Shown piece after piece: positions 1-8,791 of a stretch of DNA of 33,456 bases (positions are counted from its first letter, which is position 1; each line of letters starts with the position of its first letter). The translations under genes and the position numbers were made by a program. Under the pieces are notes generated by a model that had not been told where the DNA came from, ran no database searches, and worked only from the letters and a program-made list of their open reading frames with translations. Origin of the DNA: Pleurocapsa sp. CCALA 161 (GTDB taxonomy: Bacteria; Cyanobacteriota; Cyanobacteriia; Cyanobacteriales; Xenococcaceae); NCBI RefSeq assembly GCF_003003995.1, contig NZ_PVWF01000055.1, positions 1-33,456 on the forward strand. Direction: 5' to 3'.

Positions 1-603
1 TCCACCGTCATCAATAATGAAGATAGGTTTAATCGACTGTCCTGAGGTTAAATTGACCTGATCGTTTTGTCCTTTGATAGTATAATTACCGTTGCCGTTA
101 TCAATTAGGTCTACACCATATGCTGCCGTAATTTTATAAGGTAAATTAAAGTCAAGTTGCCAATCCTTAACGTTTGATTTAGCAGAAAGATCTAATTCTA
201 ATTTATATCCCCCTTGCCAATCTTCAGTGATATAACTTTTTGAATCAATTACTGAACTAGATTTAATGTAGGTAGAATCAGCAAATATGAATTGTGCAGC
301 AGTAGGAGGTAAGCTTGCGCTGTTACCTTCATCAACAATTAGAATAATTTCGTTTTGATCGCCTTTGACCATTGATTTATTCCAACCTGCTCCAGTAATG
401 TAGGTTTTACCGTCTTCCTGGATTAACTCAGCGCCATAAATCTGATCGATTCTATAATCCGCAGGTAAGTCTATACCAATTTTCCAATTATTTGTATTAC
501 TTAATGCTTCCAAATCAATTGATATTCTATGCCAACCACCCCAATCATCAGTGATTTCAGACTTAAGATTAAAAGTTTTTTGATTAACTAACACTTTATT
601 CAT
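1..603 (-). CDS. Tandem CBM2-like carbohydrate-binding module protein (3' part cut by window edge)
   Basis: The frame is open from an ATG at 603 to the left edge, giving 201 codons, so only the N-terminal part is visible. It holds two similar modules in tandem, at about residues 10-100 and 118-201. Each starts with an acidic-Trp-Gly pattern (DDWGGWHRISIDL, then EDWQGGYKLELDL), then a W-x-hydrophobic strand ending in LP, then a Gly-rich turn and an INxx/pG-like strand. This is the layout of bacterial type cellulose-binding domains (CBM2). There is no obvious signal peptide at the N-terminus; cyanobacterial proteins of this kind can be exported by C-terminal type I signals, but the C-terminus is outside the window. 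No Shine-Dalgarno is evident. The catalytic or anchoring part, if there is one, cannot be seen. The domain assignment rests on motif pattern only. Confidence 0.6.
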   Translation of the reverse strand, partial: MNKVLVNQKTFNLKSEITDDWGGWHRISIDLEALSNTNNWKIGIDLPADYRIDQIYGAELIQEDGKTYITGAGWNKSMVKGDQNEIILIVDEGNSASLPPTAAQFIFADSTYIKSSSVIDSKSYITEDWQGGYKLELDLSAKSNVKDWQLDFNLPYKITAAYGVDLIDNGNGNYTIKGQNDQVNLTSGQSIKPIFIIDDGG

Positions 604-767
604 TACTATTTAATAGAGTTTTTATGTTTAAATTAAAAAACAATTTAGTTGAATTTTGTTCAACTTGAAAATACAGTAAAAAGATTTAAAACTTTATTAC
701 TTCTTTATCTACTTATGAACTAACTTTATCTTTGCTTGATATGAAGCGAGAGTGAGGTAAATAACTA

Positions 768-953
768 CAAGAAGGTGATATTGATCACAAAGTTTACTAA
801 AATATCCTCACGGTCACAACTTGTACGGCTGGCTTCCCTACCCAGAATGATGGTTTTACGCTCTTTACCCCAGCGATAGCCGCCGAGTTCCCCAGATGCT
901 CGAATCACCCGATGGCAATGAATCAGATAGCCGAGGAGAACAAATTTATTATG
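768..953 (-). pseudogene. Fragment of methylated-DNA--[protein]-cysteine S-methyltransferase (Ogt/Ada type)
   Basis: One minus-strand frame, open between an in-frame stop at 954-956 and a stop at 765-767, reads YLIHCHRVIRASGELGGYRW and then GKERKTIILGRE. This matches the active-site block of O6-alkylguanine-DNA alkyltransferases: the (P)CHRV motif with the acceptor Cys (codon 915-917), followed by the conserved GGYRWG and K..LL..E. The usual Pro before Cys is His here. Only about 40 recognisable residues remain of a domain of about 85, and there is no start codon or upstream helix-turn-helix part, so this is a remnant. Recognisable homology covers roughly 825-947. Confidence 0.72.
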
Positions 954-1010
954 TTATGGAGCTACTTTATATACTAGATGCAAATTACAGAAGCAGCGTT
1001 TGATAATGAA

Positions 1011-1214
1011 TTAAGACTGCGATACTGCATGAGCCGAATCTCCAATCAGCAAAATATTATCGCCCTCGTGAAAGCGATCGCAACGTACCGTTAACACCCG
1101 CGCTACTGGACGATGTAAAAACGCTTCTGCCTCCTCTGGTGACATCAACTGCCTAAATAGAGGAAAGTTGTCTTGGAAAATTGAGCGCATAAAAACAGTC
1201 CTCAAGTGATCCTA
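1011..1214 (-). pseudogene. Fragment of FAD-dependent monooxygenase (kynurenine 3-monooxygenase-like)
   Basis: About 65 codons are open on the minus strand. The end reads GDNILLIGDSAHAVSQS and then stops. The LIGD(A/S)AHA motif is the second FAD-binding motif (GD box) of class A flavoprotein monooxygenases, and the preceding MSPEEAEAFLHRPVARVLTV resembles the substrate-domain strand that leads into it. The family continues with a P-x-x-GQG helix and another 100 or more residues, and begins with a GxGxxG Rossmann motif more than 250 residues earlier. Both are missing. The frame ends abruptly right after the motif, about 60 bp before an unrelated alkyltransferase remnant, so this is an internal gene scrap. 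Confidence 0.65.
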
Positions 1215-1333
1215 CAGCGTGTAAAAATCGAAATTCTCGTTAAAACGTCTTGAGTAATACTCAACGAAGTAGATATATCTCTGCTAACTTTCGTTGATAT
1301 ATTAAGTACAATTACTTAATACTTTAGTTGTGC

Positions 1334-1365
1334 GCGATCGCGAAGCTTACTCGAAGGGTAATTGC
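1334..1365. repeat. Dispersed short palindromic repeat, HIP1-containing (copy A)
   Basis: The 32-nt segment begins GCGATCGCGAAGC and continues into CGAAGGGTAAT. It matches, with three differences, the reverse complement of the four copies inside the barrel gene at 25074, 25221, 25368 and 25638. Here it overlaps the tail of the aldo/keto reductase remnant and supplies that remnant's last codons and stop. The repeat contains a HIP1 octamer. Confidence 0.7.
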
Positions 1366-1709
1366 TGAAGGCGTGGCGTAGCAAATCGCAAAGCGCGTTC
1401 CACTTTCAATACTTCACGGTTAACGGAGCGCATAAGTGCTTCAGGATAGCCAGTTCCAGCAACAGAACTAATTGGTAGAAATACTTCAATACTTCAATCT
1501 GTTCGAGTTTGCTAGCAGTCAATATAATTTCTAATGCACCAATATTTACAAGCAGTCGTGCTTGACGTTTCGTTCCAGGAATGGGGATGATATCTTAACC
1601 CTTTGCCAGTAACCAGGGGAGTGCGAGTTGGGCTGGCGTCCAGTGCTTTTTAGCAGCGATTTCCTTGGTTTTTTCGACCAGTTCTAAAAATAACGAGGCT
1701 TCCGAGTTA
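1347..1709 (-). pseudogene. Degenerate aldo/keto reductase C-terminal fragment
   Basis: The minus strand encodes the C-terminal third of a YakC/YajO-type aldo/keto reductase: KKHWTPAQLALPWLLAKG, then a TAA stop (1595-1597), then DIIPIPGTKRQARLLVNIGA, then LTASKLEQIEV. An 8-bp tandem duplication at 1480-1495 then shifts the frame, and the protein resumes in the next frame as FLPISSVAGTGYPEALMRSV before NRE. The DI(I/V)PIPGTK NADP-binding loop and the GxxYPE..MRSVNR tail are typical of the family. Removing one 8-bp copy restores a continuous frame, and a single base change (GAA to TAA) would explain the stop. The N-terminal TIM-barrel part is absent; the fragment begins right at the 3' end of the tRNA gene. 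The final codons run into a dispersed palindromic repeat. Confidence 0.8.
1480..1495. repeat. 8-bp tandem duplication that frameshifts the aldo/keto reductase remnant
   Basis: AATACTTC occurs twice in direct tandem. Deleting one copy joins LEQIEV to FLPISSVAG in one frame, as expected for an intact aldo/keto reductase, so the duplication is the likely inactivating lesion or one of several. Confidence 0.75.
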
Positions 1710-1783
1710 TCGGGATGACAGGATTTGAACCTGCGCCCCCTGCTTCCCGAAAGCAGTGCGCTACCAAACTGCGCTACATCCCG
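1710..1783 (-). tRNA. tRNA-Pro (anticodon CGG)
   Basis: The reverse complement folds as a full cloverleaf: acceptor stem CGGGATG with CATCCCG, a GCGC/GCGC D-stem, anticodon stem CTGCT/AGCAG with loop TTCGGGA (anticodon CGG), a five-base variable loop, and T-arm GCAGG-TTCAAAT-CCTGT. The discriminator base is A (1710). CCA is not encoded. The aldo/keto reductase remnant begins immediately after the 3' end of the tRNA, which is the usual position for integrative-element attachment; no integrase is seen in the window. Confidence 0.96.
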
Positions 1784-2078
1784 TATTAGCTACATATACT
1801 AGCATATTAGTATTTTACAGGTATTGCCAGGTTAAGAGAATTAGGGCGATAAAACGCCTTCATCTTGGCTTCGATTGCTATATTAGCTACTCAACAACGC
1901 CCATTATTTAACTGATTTTTCAACCCCATAAAAGTATGATCGCTGTAGCTAAAGTTTCCGTATGGGCGATCGCTACTGAGGCTCAACTCAATATTGGAAT
2001 CCTCGCGGATTTAGAAAGAGGTAAAACTTGCTACTTGTTACTTGTGAAAGCTTATAGCTACCTTCATCGATTAATGTT
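1784..2078. other. Gene-free spacer between tRNA-Pro and metH
   Basis: No supported gene was found. A plus-strand frame of about 50 codons starting near 1936 has no recognisable motif or ribosome-binding site. A degenerate pair of heptamers (GCTACTT GTTACTT) is near 2024-2038. The region would hold the tRNA promoter (minus strand) and the 3' end of the metH transcript. Confidence 0.5.
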
Positions 2079-2100
2079 CTTAACCTGAACTGAGGTTAAG
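2079..2100 (-). terminator. Hairpin overlapping the metH stop codon
   Basis: A perfect 8-bp inverted repeat (CTTAACCT / AGGTTAAG, six-base loop) includes the metH stop codon. No run of T follows on the minus strand, so it may be a weak terminator or a 3'-end-stabilising hairpin rather than a canonical intrinsic terminator. Confidence 0.4.
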
Positions 2101-5100
2101 TACTAAAGTATCTTGCTACAGGATGATAGGTAATAATCGCCGTAGTAGACTGTTCAGGATAGAGTTGCTCACTTTCATCCATATACATGTTGATCCGCTT
2201 AGTATCGAGTAAATCTAGCTGCTTAAACTGATCCTCAATGTTGGGACAAGCAGGATAACCAAAACTATAGCGAGAACCTCTATAGCGTTGCTGAAGAATA
2301 TCGCGGATGCTGCTGGATTCTTCAGCGGCAAAGCCTAATTCATGTCTAATTCTGGCATGAGTCCATTCGGCTAATGCTTCTGCCATCTGTACTGCCATAC
2401 CGTGGTAGTACAAATATTCAGTGTAGTTATCAGCCTGAAATAGTTTTTGGGCGTATTCTGTGGCAACTTCTCCCACCGTTACCGCCTGCATGGGGAAGAC
2501 ATCAAATTGACCAGACTCTTTACTCGCAAAGAAATCAGCAATACAAAGACGTTTGCCCGAACCTTGACGAGGAAATTCAAACGAAGTCACAGGTTCTACT
2601 AGGAGTGAACAGGCATTCGCCCGTACGACATCAGGATCGTATATATATAAAGTATTTCCTTCGGCATTACAAGGGAAATAACCATAAATCACTGTAGGAT
2701 TCAACAGATTATCAGTGATAATTCTTTGTTTCCATTCCTCTAAAATAGGATTGACCTTCCGCGCTAGGAACTCATCATATTCTTCTCGTGGCTGTTCCTT
2801 GGGCTTACGAAACTGCCATTGTCCAACAAATAAAGCCTGCAAGTCCAAATAGGGGAAAACGTCATCAATCGGAATATCTGTAGATTCCAAGATCTTAGTT
2901 CCCCAAAAAGGAGGTGTCGGGCGATCAATATCTAAACTTACTTCCTCAGAACGTTTGGTATCAATTACCGTAGGTGCTTGTTTCTTGCTGACTTCATCCA
3001 CAAAGATTTTGTCTTGGTTTTCTCCCTCAAAAGGAATTTCATCCCCATTTTCCGTAGGGGCGATTCGCCCTAAAGGACTAGCTTCGCGTCGCGAATCACC
3101 CCTATCATCGTTGGGTTCATTTAAAAATCCTTTGAGATCATCCCAGTTATTTTCTGCCTTCGCGGGCATCAACTTATCCATGAAATGTAAATCGGCAAAG
3201 GCATCTTTGCCATAGATAACCTTCCCTTTATAAGTATTCTGGCAATCTTGATTAACAAACTTTGGAGTTAAAGCCGCACCACCTAAGATTACGGGAACAG
3301 TAATTCCCTTTTCATTAAAAGTTTCCAAGTTATCTTTCATAAAGGCGGTGGATTTAACCAGTAATCCACTCATAGCAATACAGTCTGGTTGATGTTCTTC
3401 GTAGGCTTGAATAATGTTTTCTACGGACTGTTTAATACCCAGGTTAATTACTTTATAACCATTGTTGGACAGAATAATATCGACAAGGTTTTTGCCAATG
3501 TCGTGAACGTCTCCTTTAACTGTGGCAATAATAAATTTGCCTTTCCCTCTATCATCAGCCTCTTCTTTTTCCATGTGAGGTTCAAGGTATGCCACGGCAG
3601 CTTTCATGGTTTGGGCTGATTGCAGAACGAAAGGAAGTTGCATTTGTCCCGAACCAAATAGTTCCCCCACAACTTTCATACCGTCGAGTAGAAAAGTATT
3701 AATAATCTCTAGAGGAGGATATGTTCCCAAAGCTTCATCTAAAGCTTCATCTAAACCAATACGTTCTCCGTCGATAATGTGCTGTTTCAAACGTTCCTCA
3801 ATGGGCAGATTTTTATCTACTGCCTCGGATTTTTTGATTTTCTTACCAGCAAAGAGAGTGGTTAATTCTCCCAAAGGATCATAGGTACAGATATCGCCGT
3901 CAAACTCTCGCTTATCATAAATTAAGTCGCGGCAAATTTTTTGATGTTTAGGATCAACTTTAGACAGAGGTAGAATCTTACTGGCATTGACGATCGCCGA
4001 ATCCAATCCCACCTGCATACATTCGTGGAGAAAAACGGAATTTAATACCTGTCTCGATGCTAGATTCAGACCAAAGGAAACATTAGAAACCCCTAGCAAA
4101 ACATGACAGCCTGGTAATTCTGCGCGAATTCTTTTTGTCGCTTCCACTGTTGCTTTGCCGTTTTCACGATCTTCTTCAATCCCTGTAGAGACGGGTAAAG
4201 CCAGGGGATCGAAAAATATTTCTTCGGGGCGGATACCATATTCTCTGGCAGCATTATAAGCTCGTTGGGCGATCGCGAACTTTTTATCCGCAGTTCGCCC
4301 CATACCATCTTCATCGATTGTACCAATAACGATACCTGCACCGTATCTTTTAGCTAGCTCTAATACTTGATAAAATCTTTCTTCTCCGTCTTCATAATTA
4401 GTGGAGTTGAGGATACACTTACCCCCAGCAACCTTTAACCCTGCCTCCATTTTCGTCCACTCAGTGGAGTCTAACATCAGTGGTAGCGTGACGTTATTAA
4501 CCAGACGAGAAGCTAGTTCCCGCATGTCTTTTTCTCCATCTCTGCCCACATAGTCGACGTTGACATCCAGGATATGAGCGCCTTCTTTGACTTGAGACTT
4601 AGCTAACGCCACTAAACTATCCCAGTCTTCCTCGTTAAGCAGAGTACGACACTGCTTAGAACCACTAGCGTTTAATCTTTCCCCAACGATTAGGAAGGAA
4701 TTATCTTGAATATAGGGTTGCGTGCTATAAATCGACGCAGCGGAAGGTTCGTAATAAGGATGCCGTTCTTTGGGGGTTAAATCTCCTGACATTTCTGCTA
4801 GCTGTTTGATGTGGTCGTAACGAGTTCCACAACAGCCACCAATGATTTGCACTCCCAAATCTTCGACAAAGTGCATCAACGCCATGCGTAGTTCTAACGG
4901 CGTTAACTTGTAGTAAGCCTGTCCCCCAATATTCTCTGGTAAACCCGCATTAGGCACACAGGAAACCACGAAGGGAGAATGTTCCGATAGATGTTTAATA
5001 TGCTCTTTCATGAGGTCTGGTCCTGTAGCACAGTTTAGACCTAAAATATCAATCGGGAAAGGTTCTAAAATTGCCAAAGCTGATTCCATCGTTGAACCAG

Positions 5101-5713
5101 AAAGCATCGTCCCCATTTGTTCCATGGTCACGGATACCATCAAAGGACGGCGATCGCCTTTGGCTTTAAATACTTCTTCAATACCGTTGAGTGCTGCTTT
5201 AATCTGCAACACATCCATGCAAGTTTCAACTAAAAATAAATCTACTCCACCGTCATATAATCCTTCTGCCTGCTCTGTGTAGTTAATCAGCAACGTATCA
5301 TAGTCAATATGTCCCAAGGTGGGTAGCTTAGTGCCAGGTCCCATCGAACCCGCTACAAATCGAGGTTTTTCAGGGGTAGAATACTCTTGCGCCAACTTTT
5401 TAGCCAATTGGGCAGCAGTTTTATTCAGATAGTAGGCTTGGTCAGCCAAATCATATTCAGCCAAGACAATGGATGTCCCACCAAAGGTGTCGGTTTCAAT
5501 AATATCTGCCCCCGCTGACAAGAAACCACGGTGAACTGTGGCTACTGCTTCGGGTTTGGTATGGACTAAATATTCGTTACATCCCTCGTATTGCTCTCCA
5601 CCAAAGTCCTCGGCGGTAAGGTTTTGAACTTGAAGGTTTGTTCCCATCGCACCGTCCAAAACTAATACGGGACGATTGGGACTGTGAAGACGATCTAAAA
5701 AAAGGCTGTTCAT
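2096..5713 (-). CDS. metH: Cobalamin-dependent methionine synthase
   Basis: 1205 residues, full length for MetH. It transfers the methyl group of 5-methyltetrahydrofolate via methylcobalamin to homocysteine. Domains in order: homocysteine-binding barrel with Zn ligands in GLNCATG (about residue 227) and GGCCGT (about 293-294); pterin-binding domain from about 340 ([10 protein letters not shown]); cobalamin cap and binding domain with the DVHDIG His ligand near 737 and the SGLL and GGAALT loops; AdoMet reactivation domain with [14 protein letters not shown] near 1150. The start at 5713 fits the family ([10 protein letters not shown] begins about 20 residues in). The linker between the B12 and activation domains (about residues 870-887) carries an in-frame insert from a palindromic repeat, described separately. 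Upstream I see no cobalamin or SAM riboswitch motif. The gene appears monocistronic. Confidence 0.97.
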   Translation of the reverse strand: MNSLFLDRLHSPNRPVLVLDGAMGTNLQVQNLTAEDFGGEQYEGCNEYLVHTKPEAVATVHRGFLSAGADIIETDTFGGTSIVLAEYDLADQAYYLNKTAAQLAKKLAQEYSTPEKPRFVAGSMGPGTKLPTLGHIDYDTLLINYTEQAEGLYDGGVDLFLVETCMDVLQIKAALNGIEEVFKAKGDRRPLMVSVTMEQMGTMLSGSTMESALAILEPFPIDILGLNCATGPDLMKEHIKHLSEHSPFVVSCVPNAGLPENIGGQAYYKLTPLELRMALMHFVEDLGVQIIGGCCGTRYDHIKQLAEMSGDLTPKERHPYYEPSAASIYSTQPYIQDNSFLIVGERLNASGSKQCRTLLNEEDWDSLVALAKSQVKEGAHILDVNVDYVGRDGEKDMRELASRLVNNVTLPLMLDSTEWTKMEAGLKVAGGKCILNSTNYEDGEERFYQVLELAKRYGAGIVIGTIDEDGMGRTADKKFAIAQRAYNAAREYGIRPEEIFFDPLALPVSTGIEEDRENGKATVEATKRIRAELPGCHVLLGVSNVSFGLNLASRQVLNSVFLHECMQVGLDSAIVNASKILPLSKVDPKHQKICRDLIYDKREFDGDICTYDPLGELTTLFAGKKIKKSEAVDKNLPIEERLKQHIIDGERIGLDEALDEALGTYPPLEIINTFLLDGMKVVGELFGSGQMQLPFVLQSAQTMKAAVAYLEPHMEKEEADDRGKGKFIIATVKGDVHDIGKNLVDIILSNNGYKVINLGIKQSVENIIQAYEEHQPDCIAMSGLLVKSTAFMKDNLETFNEKGITVPVILGGAALTPKFVNQDCQNTYKGKVIYGKDAFADLHFMDKLMPAKAENNWDDLKGFLNEPNDDRGDSRREASPLGRIAPTENGDEIPFEGENQDKIFVDEVSKKQAPTVIDTKRSEEVSLDIDRPTPPFWGTKILESTDIPIDDVFPYLDLQALFVGQWQFRKPKEQPREEYDEFLARKVNPILEEWKQRIITDNLLNPTVIYGYFPCNAEGNTLYIYDPDVVRANACSLLVEPVTSFEFPRQGSGKRLCIADFFASKESGQFDVFPMQAVTVGEVATEYAQKLFQADNYTEYLYYHGMAVQMAEALAEWTHARIRHELGFAAEESSSIRDILQQRYRGSRYSFGYPACPNIEDQFKQLDLLDTKRINMYMDESEQLYPEQSTTAIITYHPVARYFST
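3054..3104. repeat. Palindromic repeat inserted in frame inside metH
   Basis: Outer arms GTAGGGGCGATTCGC and GCGAATCACCCCTAT form a stem of about 15 bp with one mismatch, and an inner GCTTCGCG motif lies between. The TAGGGGCGA arm matches the palindrome at 13495-13520. Read on the metH strand it encodes roughly [18 protein letters not shown] with no stop. It lies in the variable linker between the cobalamin and activation domains, where family members differ in length. Confidence 0.8.
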
Positions 5714-6109
5714 TGCTAGCGACTGCTGATCAACAGGTTAAGTTACATTAAGTCCCATTATATGAACTTATTAGAATAATAGGAATTTATCTTTTGGAGT
5801 CTGGATCAGTAAGAATCTGACTAAAAGCTCATTTTCAGGAACAGAAAGGGAAGACTAGATTTAGAAATCTGATGGTCATACTGTCTATTGAAACCCCGTC
5901 TATATAGATTGATAGATTGTGGATGTCTGTGACCAAAGGTTATAAAGCAACCAAAAACATCAAATCACACCTAAACAGACAGGTTATTTATATTATTACC
6001 TTAACAGCATCTATTTTTGAGGAGGGTTGATGATTTTGATTTTGATGAGATCGTTAATTTAAGTCAGCAAGCAGCTAATAATTAATCTTCATTGTAAATC
6101 TAATTGAAT
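5714..6109. other. Divergent intergenic region, metH / REC-GGDEF-EAL gene
   Basis: About 395 bp that should hold both promoters. It is AT-rich and has no recognised riboswitch or RNA gene. On the plus strand a strong Shine-Dalgarno-like GGAGGG (6021-6026) precedes an ATG at 6030 that opens only a 10-codon frame ending at 6062. Confidence 0.45.
6030..6062 (+). other. Possible 10-codon leader ORF before the c-di-GMP gene
   Basis: GAGGAGGG lies 4-11 bases before an ATG that encodes MILILMRSLI and then TAA, 47 bases upstream of the next gene's ATG. That gene itself lacks a clear ribosome-binding site. The leader could be chance; there is no comparative support. Confidence 0.2.
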
Positions 6110-7981
6110 ATGAATTCATCTAACCAGCAGCCTCACAATATTCTCATTGTTGATGATCTTGCTGATAATTTACGAGTTTTATCTCATACTTTGAGTCAAG
6201 AAGGGTATAAAATTCGCTGCGCTAAAAACGGGGCGATCGCCTTACAGGTGGCAGTTAAAGTGATTCCCGATCTGATTCTACTGGATATCAATATGCCAGG
6301 CATGGATGGCTATGAAGTCTGTCAAAGATTAAAAGACGCAGTTCAAACTAAAGACGTACCCGTAATTTTTCTCAGTGCCTTAAACGATGTTTTGGATAAG
6401 GTTAAAGCTTTTGAGGTTGGCGGAGTAGATTATATTACCAAACCTTTTAAGGTAGAAGAAGTTTTAATTCGAGTCAAAAATCAGCTAGATTTTCAATCAG
6501 CTAAAGCTCAAATTCATCTGTTAAATCAAGAGCTTGAACAAAGAGTTCAGCAGCGTACCCTACAGTTAAAAATTGCTAATCAAAAGCTAGCTGATGCTAA
6601 TCAGAAACTACAACAAGAAATTGCTGAACGTTGCAAAGTAGAACAACAGCTAATTCACGATGCTTTATATGATGGTCTGACGGAGTTACCCAACCGTACT
6701 TTGTTAATGGAACGAATTGAACGCGCTCTCCAGCGTGTTAAACGTAATCCTCATCACTTGTTTGCTATTCTGTTTATCGATTTGGATCGCTTTAAAACAA
6801 TTAACGATAGCTTAGGTCATTTGGTAGGAGATCGGCTTTTAGTGGCGATCTCAAAAATCATTCAGCAAGATTTACGCCTGACCGACACAGTGGCTCGTTT
6901 GGGAGGAGATGAATTTGTGATTCTGCTAGATGATATTCATTCTCTTCAGGATGCAACTCATGTAGGCGATCGCTTACAAGAACAACTTAAATTGCCCTTA
7001 AATTGTGGAGGTTATAGCTTGGTTAGCAGTGCCAGTATTGGAATTGCCCTCAGTTCATCTAAGTATGAAAATAGTTCCGAGATCTTGCGGGATGCTGATA
7101 TTGCTATGTATCGTGCCAAAGAAAAAGGCAAAGCTTGTTATGAAGTATTTGACGAGGCGATGTATATTCAAACTCTTAAAGCAGTCGAACTTGAACGTGA
7201 CTTGCGATTAGCTTTAATTAATCAAGAATTTACTGTTTATTATCAGCCCATAATTGCTCTTAAGGACAATAACCTGTCAGGTTTTGAGGCTCTAATTCGT
7301 TGGCATCATCCACAACATGGTTTAATCTCCCCAGCAGAATTTATTCCTTTAGCGGAAGATACGGGCTTAATTGTCGAAATTGGCGATTGGGTATTACAAG
7401 AAGCCTGTCGAGTTCTCTCAGCTTGGCAACAAGAATATGCCTCTCGTCCAGACATCGCTGCGCTCAAGGTCAATGTTAATGTTGCCTCTCAACAATTCCA
7501 AAAACCTGATTTTATCGATAAATTGGATCAAATCTTAGCGCAAACTGGTTTAAATCCTACCTGTTTAAAGTTAGAAATTACCGAACGAGTACTGATAAAT
7601 TCAGAAATAAATACTCAACTTACTCTAACAGAAATTAAAAAAAGGGAAATTAAACTGAGTATTGATGATTTTGGCACAGGCTATTCTTCCTTGAGCTATC
7701 TAAGTCGCTTGCCTATTGATAACCTGAAGATTGATCGTTCTTTTATTAAAAATATTAGTTGTGATCGTGAAAGTCTAGAAATTATTAAGACAATTATTAC
7801 CCTTGCCCGCAATTTGGGGATGGAAACGATCGCTGAAGGAGTTGAAACCTTAGCTCAAGCCGAGCAACTCAAGAGCTTAAACTGTGAATATGCTCAAGGA
7901 TATTTATTTGCTCAACCGATGACAGCAGAAGAAGCGATCGCGCTGATTTTACAGGATGAATTAAAGCAGAGCATCCATTAG
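6110..7981 (+). CDS. Response regulator with REC, GGDEF and EAL domains (c-di-GMP turnover)
   Basis: 623 residues from the ATG at 6110; a TTG two codons earlier (6104) is also in frame. Order: receiver domain (about 10-125) with acidic pair DD, phospho-acceptor Asp in LLDINMPG (about 59) and the TKPF lysine; a coiled-coil of about 55 residues rich in Q/L/E; GGDEF diguanylate cyclase domain with intact GGDEF (about 265-269) and an upstream RLTD that fits the RxxD inhibitory I-site; EAL phosphodiesterase domain with EALIRW, KLEITE, DDFGTGYSSL and LKIDRSF motifs. Both output domains keep their catalytic signatures, so either or both may be active. It is cytoplasmic with no transmembrane segment. 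It is likely controlled by phosphorylation from a histidine kinase outside the window. Its last 21 bases overlap the convergent 3' end of cpcE. Confidence 0.95.
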   Translation: MNSSNQQPHNILIVDDLADNLRVLSHTLSQEGYKIRCAKNGAIALQVAVKVIPDLILLDINMPGMDGYEVCQRLKDAVQTKDVPVIFLSALNDVLDKVKAFEVGGVDYITKPFKVEEVLIRVKNQLDFQSAKAQIHLLNQELEQRVQQRTLQLKIANQKLADANQKLQQEIAERCKVEQQLIHDALYDGLTELPNRTLLMERIERALQRVKRNPHHLFAILFIDLDRFKTINDSLGHLVGDRLLVAISKIIQQDLRLTDTVARLGGDEFVILLDDIHSLQDATHVGDRLQEQLKLPLNCGGYSLVSSASIGIALSSSKYENSSEILRDADIAMYRAKEKGKACYEVFDEAMYIQTLKAVELERDLRLALINQEFTVYYQPIIALKDNNLSGFEALIRWHHPQHGLISPAEFIPLAEDTGLIVEIGDWVLQEACRVLSAWQQEYASRPDIAALKVNVNVASQQFQKPDFIDKLDQILAQTGLNPTCLKLEITERVLINSEINTQLTLTEIKKREIKLSIDDFGTGYSSLSYLSRLPIDNLKIDRSFIKNISCDRESLEIIKTIITLARNLGMETIAEGVETLAQAEQLKSLNCEYAQGYLFAQPMTAEEAIALILQDELKQSIH

Positions 7982-8791
7982 ATTCATTATTTTAATGCTT
8001 TGGATTGATATTTCTGAGTCTCTACTGCTCAAGTCTTTTTCTAATAATCCTTTGAGGGCAATTAACTTCATACTGTTTTCCGCTAAGGTATCAGCGATCG
8101 CCTGACCCGCCTTGAGATATCCCACTGCACCTAAATCCATCAATGCCGAACGACGTAGCTGTAGATCGTCTCCAGACAATGCCTGAATCAGCATCTCGCC
8201 ATACTGGTCTTTTCTGGTTAACTGATACATAGCTCTAGCAGCAGCATATTTTACCTTTTCGGTTGAGTGTTGGGTAAATGGCTCAATGAAGTCTATTGCT
8301 TCCGTTGCGCCTAAAGTGCCTAAAGCTTCAATGATCGCTTCATAAGGTTGTACTAAGTGGGGCTTACCTGCCACTCTGGTCGCCTTGGCCACTCCACCAT
8401 CTAGCAGCTTAATTAACGTAGGAACACATCTTTGATCCTCTAAGCATTCTAGCGCTTGAGCAGCAGCTTCTCTAACGTAATAGTCGGGAAATTCTAAACA
8501 GCGAATCAATGGCTCAACTGCTTGCTTATCCCCAAGTTTACCCAAGGCTCTAGCTGCATTACGACGTAAAGGATATCCCCCATCAGGCGCTCGATCTTGT
8601 TCATCTTCTAATGCTGTTAATAAAGCAGCGATCGCCGATTGGTCTTTGATTCTGAACTTGCCCAGCCACCAAGCCGCATAATAGCGCGCTCCTAAATCTT
8701 CTTTTTGATTAAGGTTGGCGATCGCCTGTTCTAACGTTAACTGCTCGGCTTCATTGGGATTGTTTAAGCTATCTATTTCTTCATCCTTCAT
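7961..8791 (-). CDS. cpcE: Phycocyanobilin lyase alpha-type subunit, CpcE family
   Basis: 276 residues made of HEAT-like repeats (PBS-lyase repeats). The N-terminal block TLEQAIANL, ARYYAAWWLGKFR, GGYPLRRNAARALGKLGD and YYVREAAAQAL is the CpcE signature, and the length matches CpcE (about 270) rather than CpeY (about 430). With CpcF, CpcE attaches phycocyanobilin to Cys84 of CpcA; no cpcF follows here. It lies 179 bp after cpcA on the same strand. The start at 8791 is the third of four ATGs created by a GGATGAA heptamer array; ATGs 1 and 2 give five-codon frames and the fourth stops at once. The 3' end overlaps the convergent REC-GGDEF-EAL gene. Given pebA/pebB next door, specificity for phycoerythrobilin on a phycocyanin subunit cannot be excluded. 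Confidence 0.88.
   Translation of the reverse strand: MKDEEIDSLNNPNEAEQLTLEQAIANLNQKEDLGARYYAAWWLGKFRIKDQSAIAALLTALEDEQDRAPDGGYPLRRNAARALGKLGDKQAVEPLIRCLEFPDYYVREAAAQALECLEDQRCVPTLIKLLDGGVAKATRVAGKPHLVQPYEAIIEALGTLGATEAIDFIEPFTQHSTEKVKYAAARAMYQLTRKDQYGEMLIQALSGDDLQLRRSALMDLGAVGYLKAGQAIADTLAENSMKLIALKGLLEKDLSSRDSEISIQSIKIMNLMDALL

Noticed and set aside
1936-2089. Plus-strand frame of about 50 codons between tRNA-Pro and metH
   Set aside because: No ribosome-binding site, no recognisable motif, and it partly covers the metH 3' hairpin; likely chance.
5714-6029. Cobalamin or SAM riboswitch upstream of metH
   Set aside because: I found no B12-box or SAM-aptamer motif in the leader; the distance is enough, but the signatures are absent.
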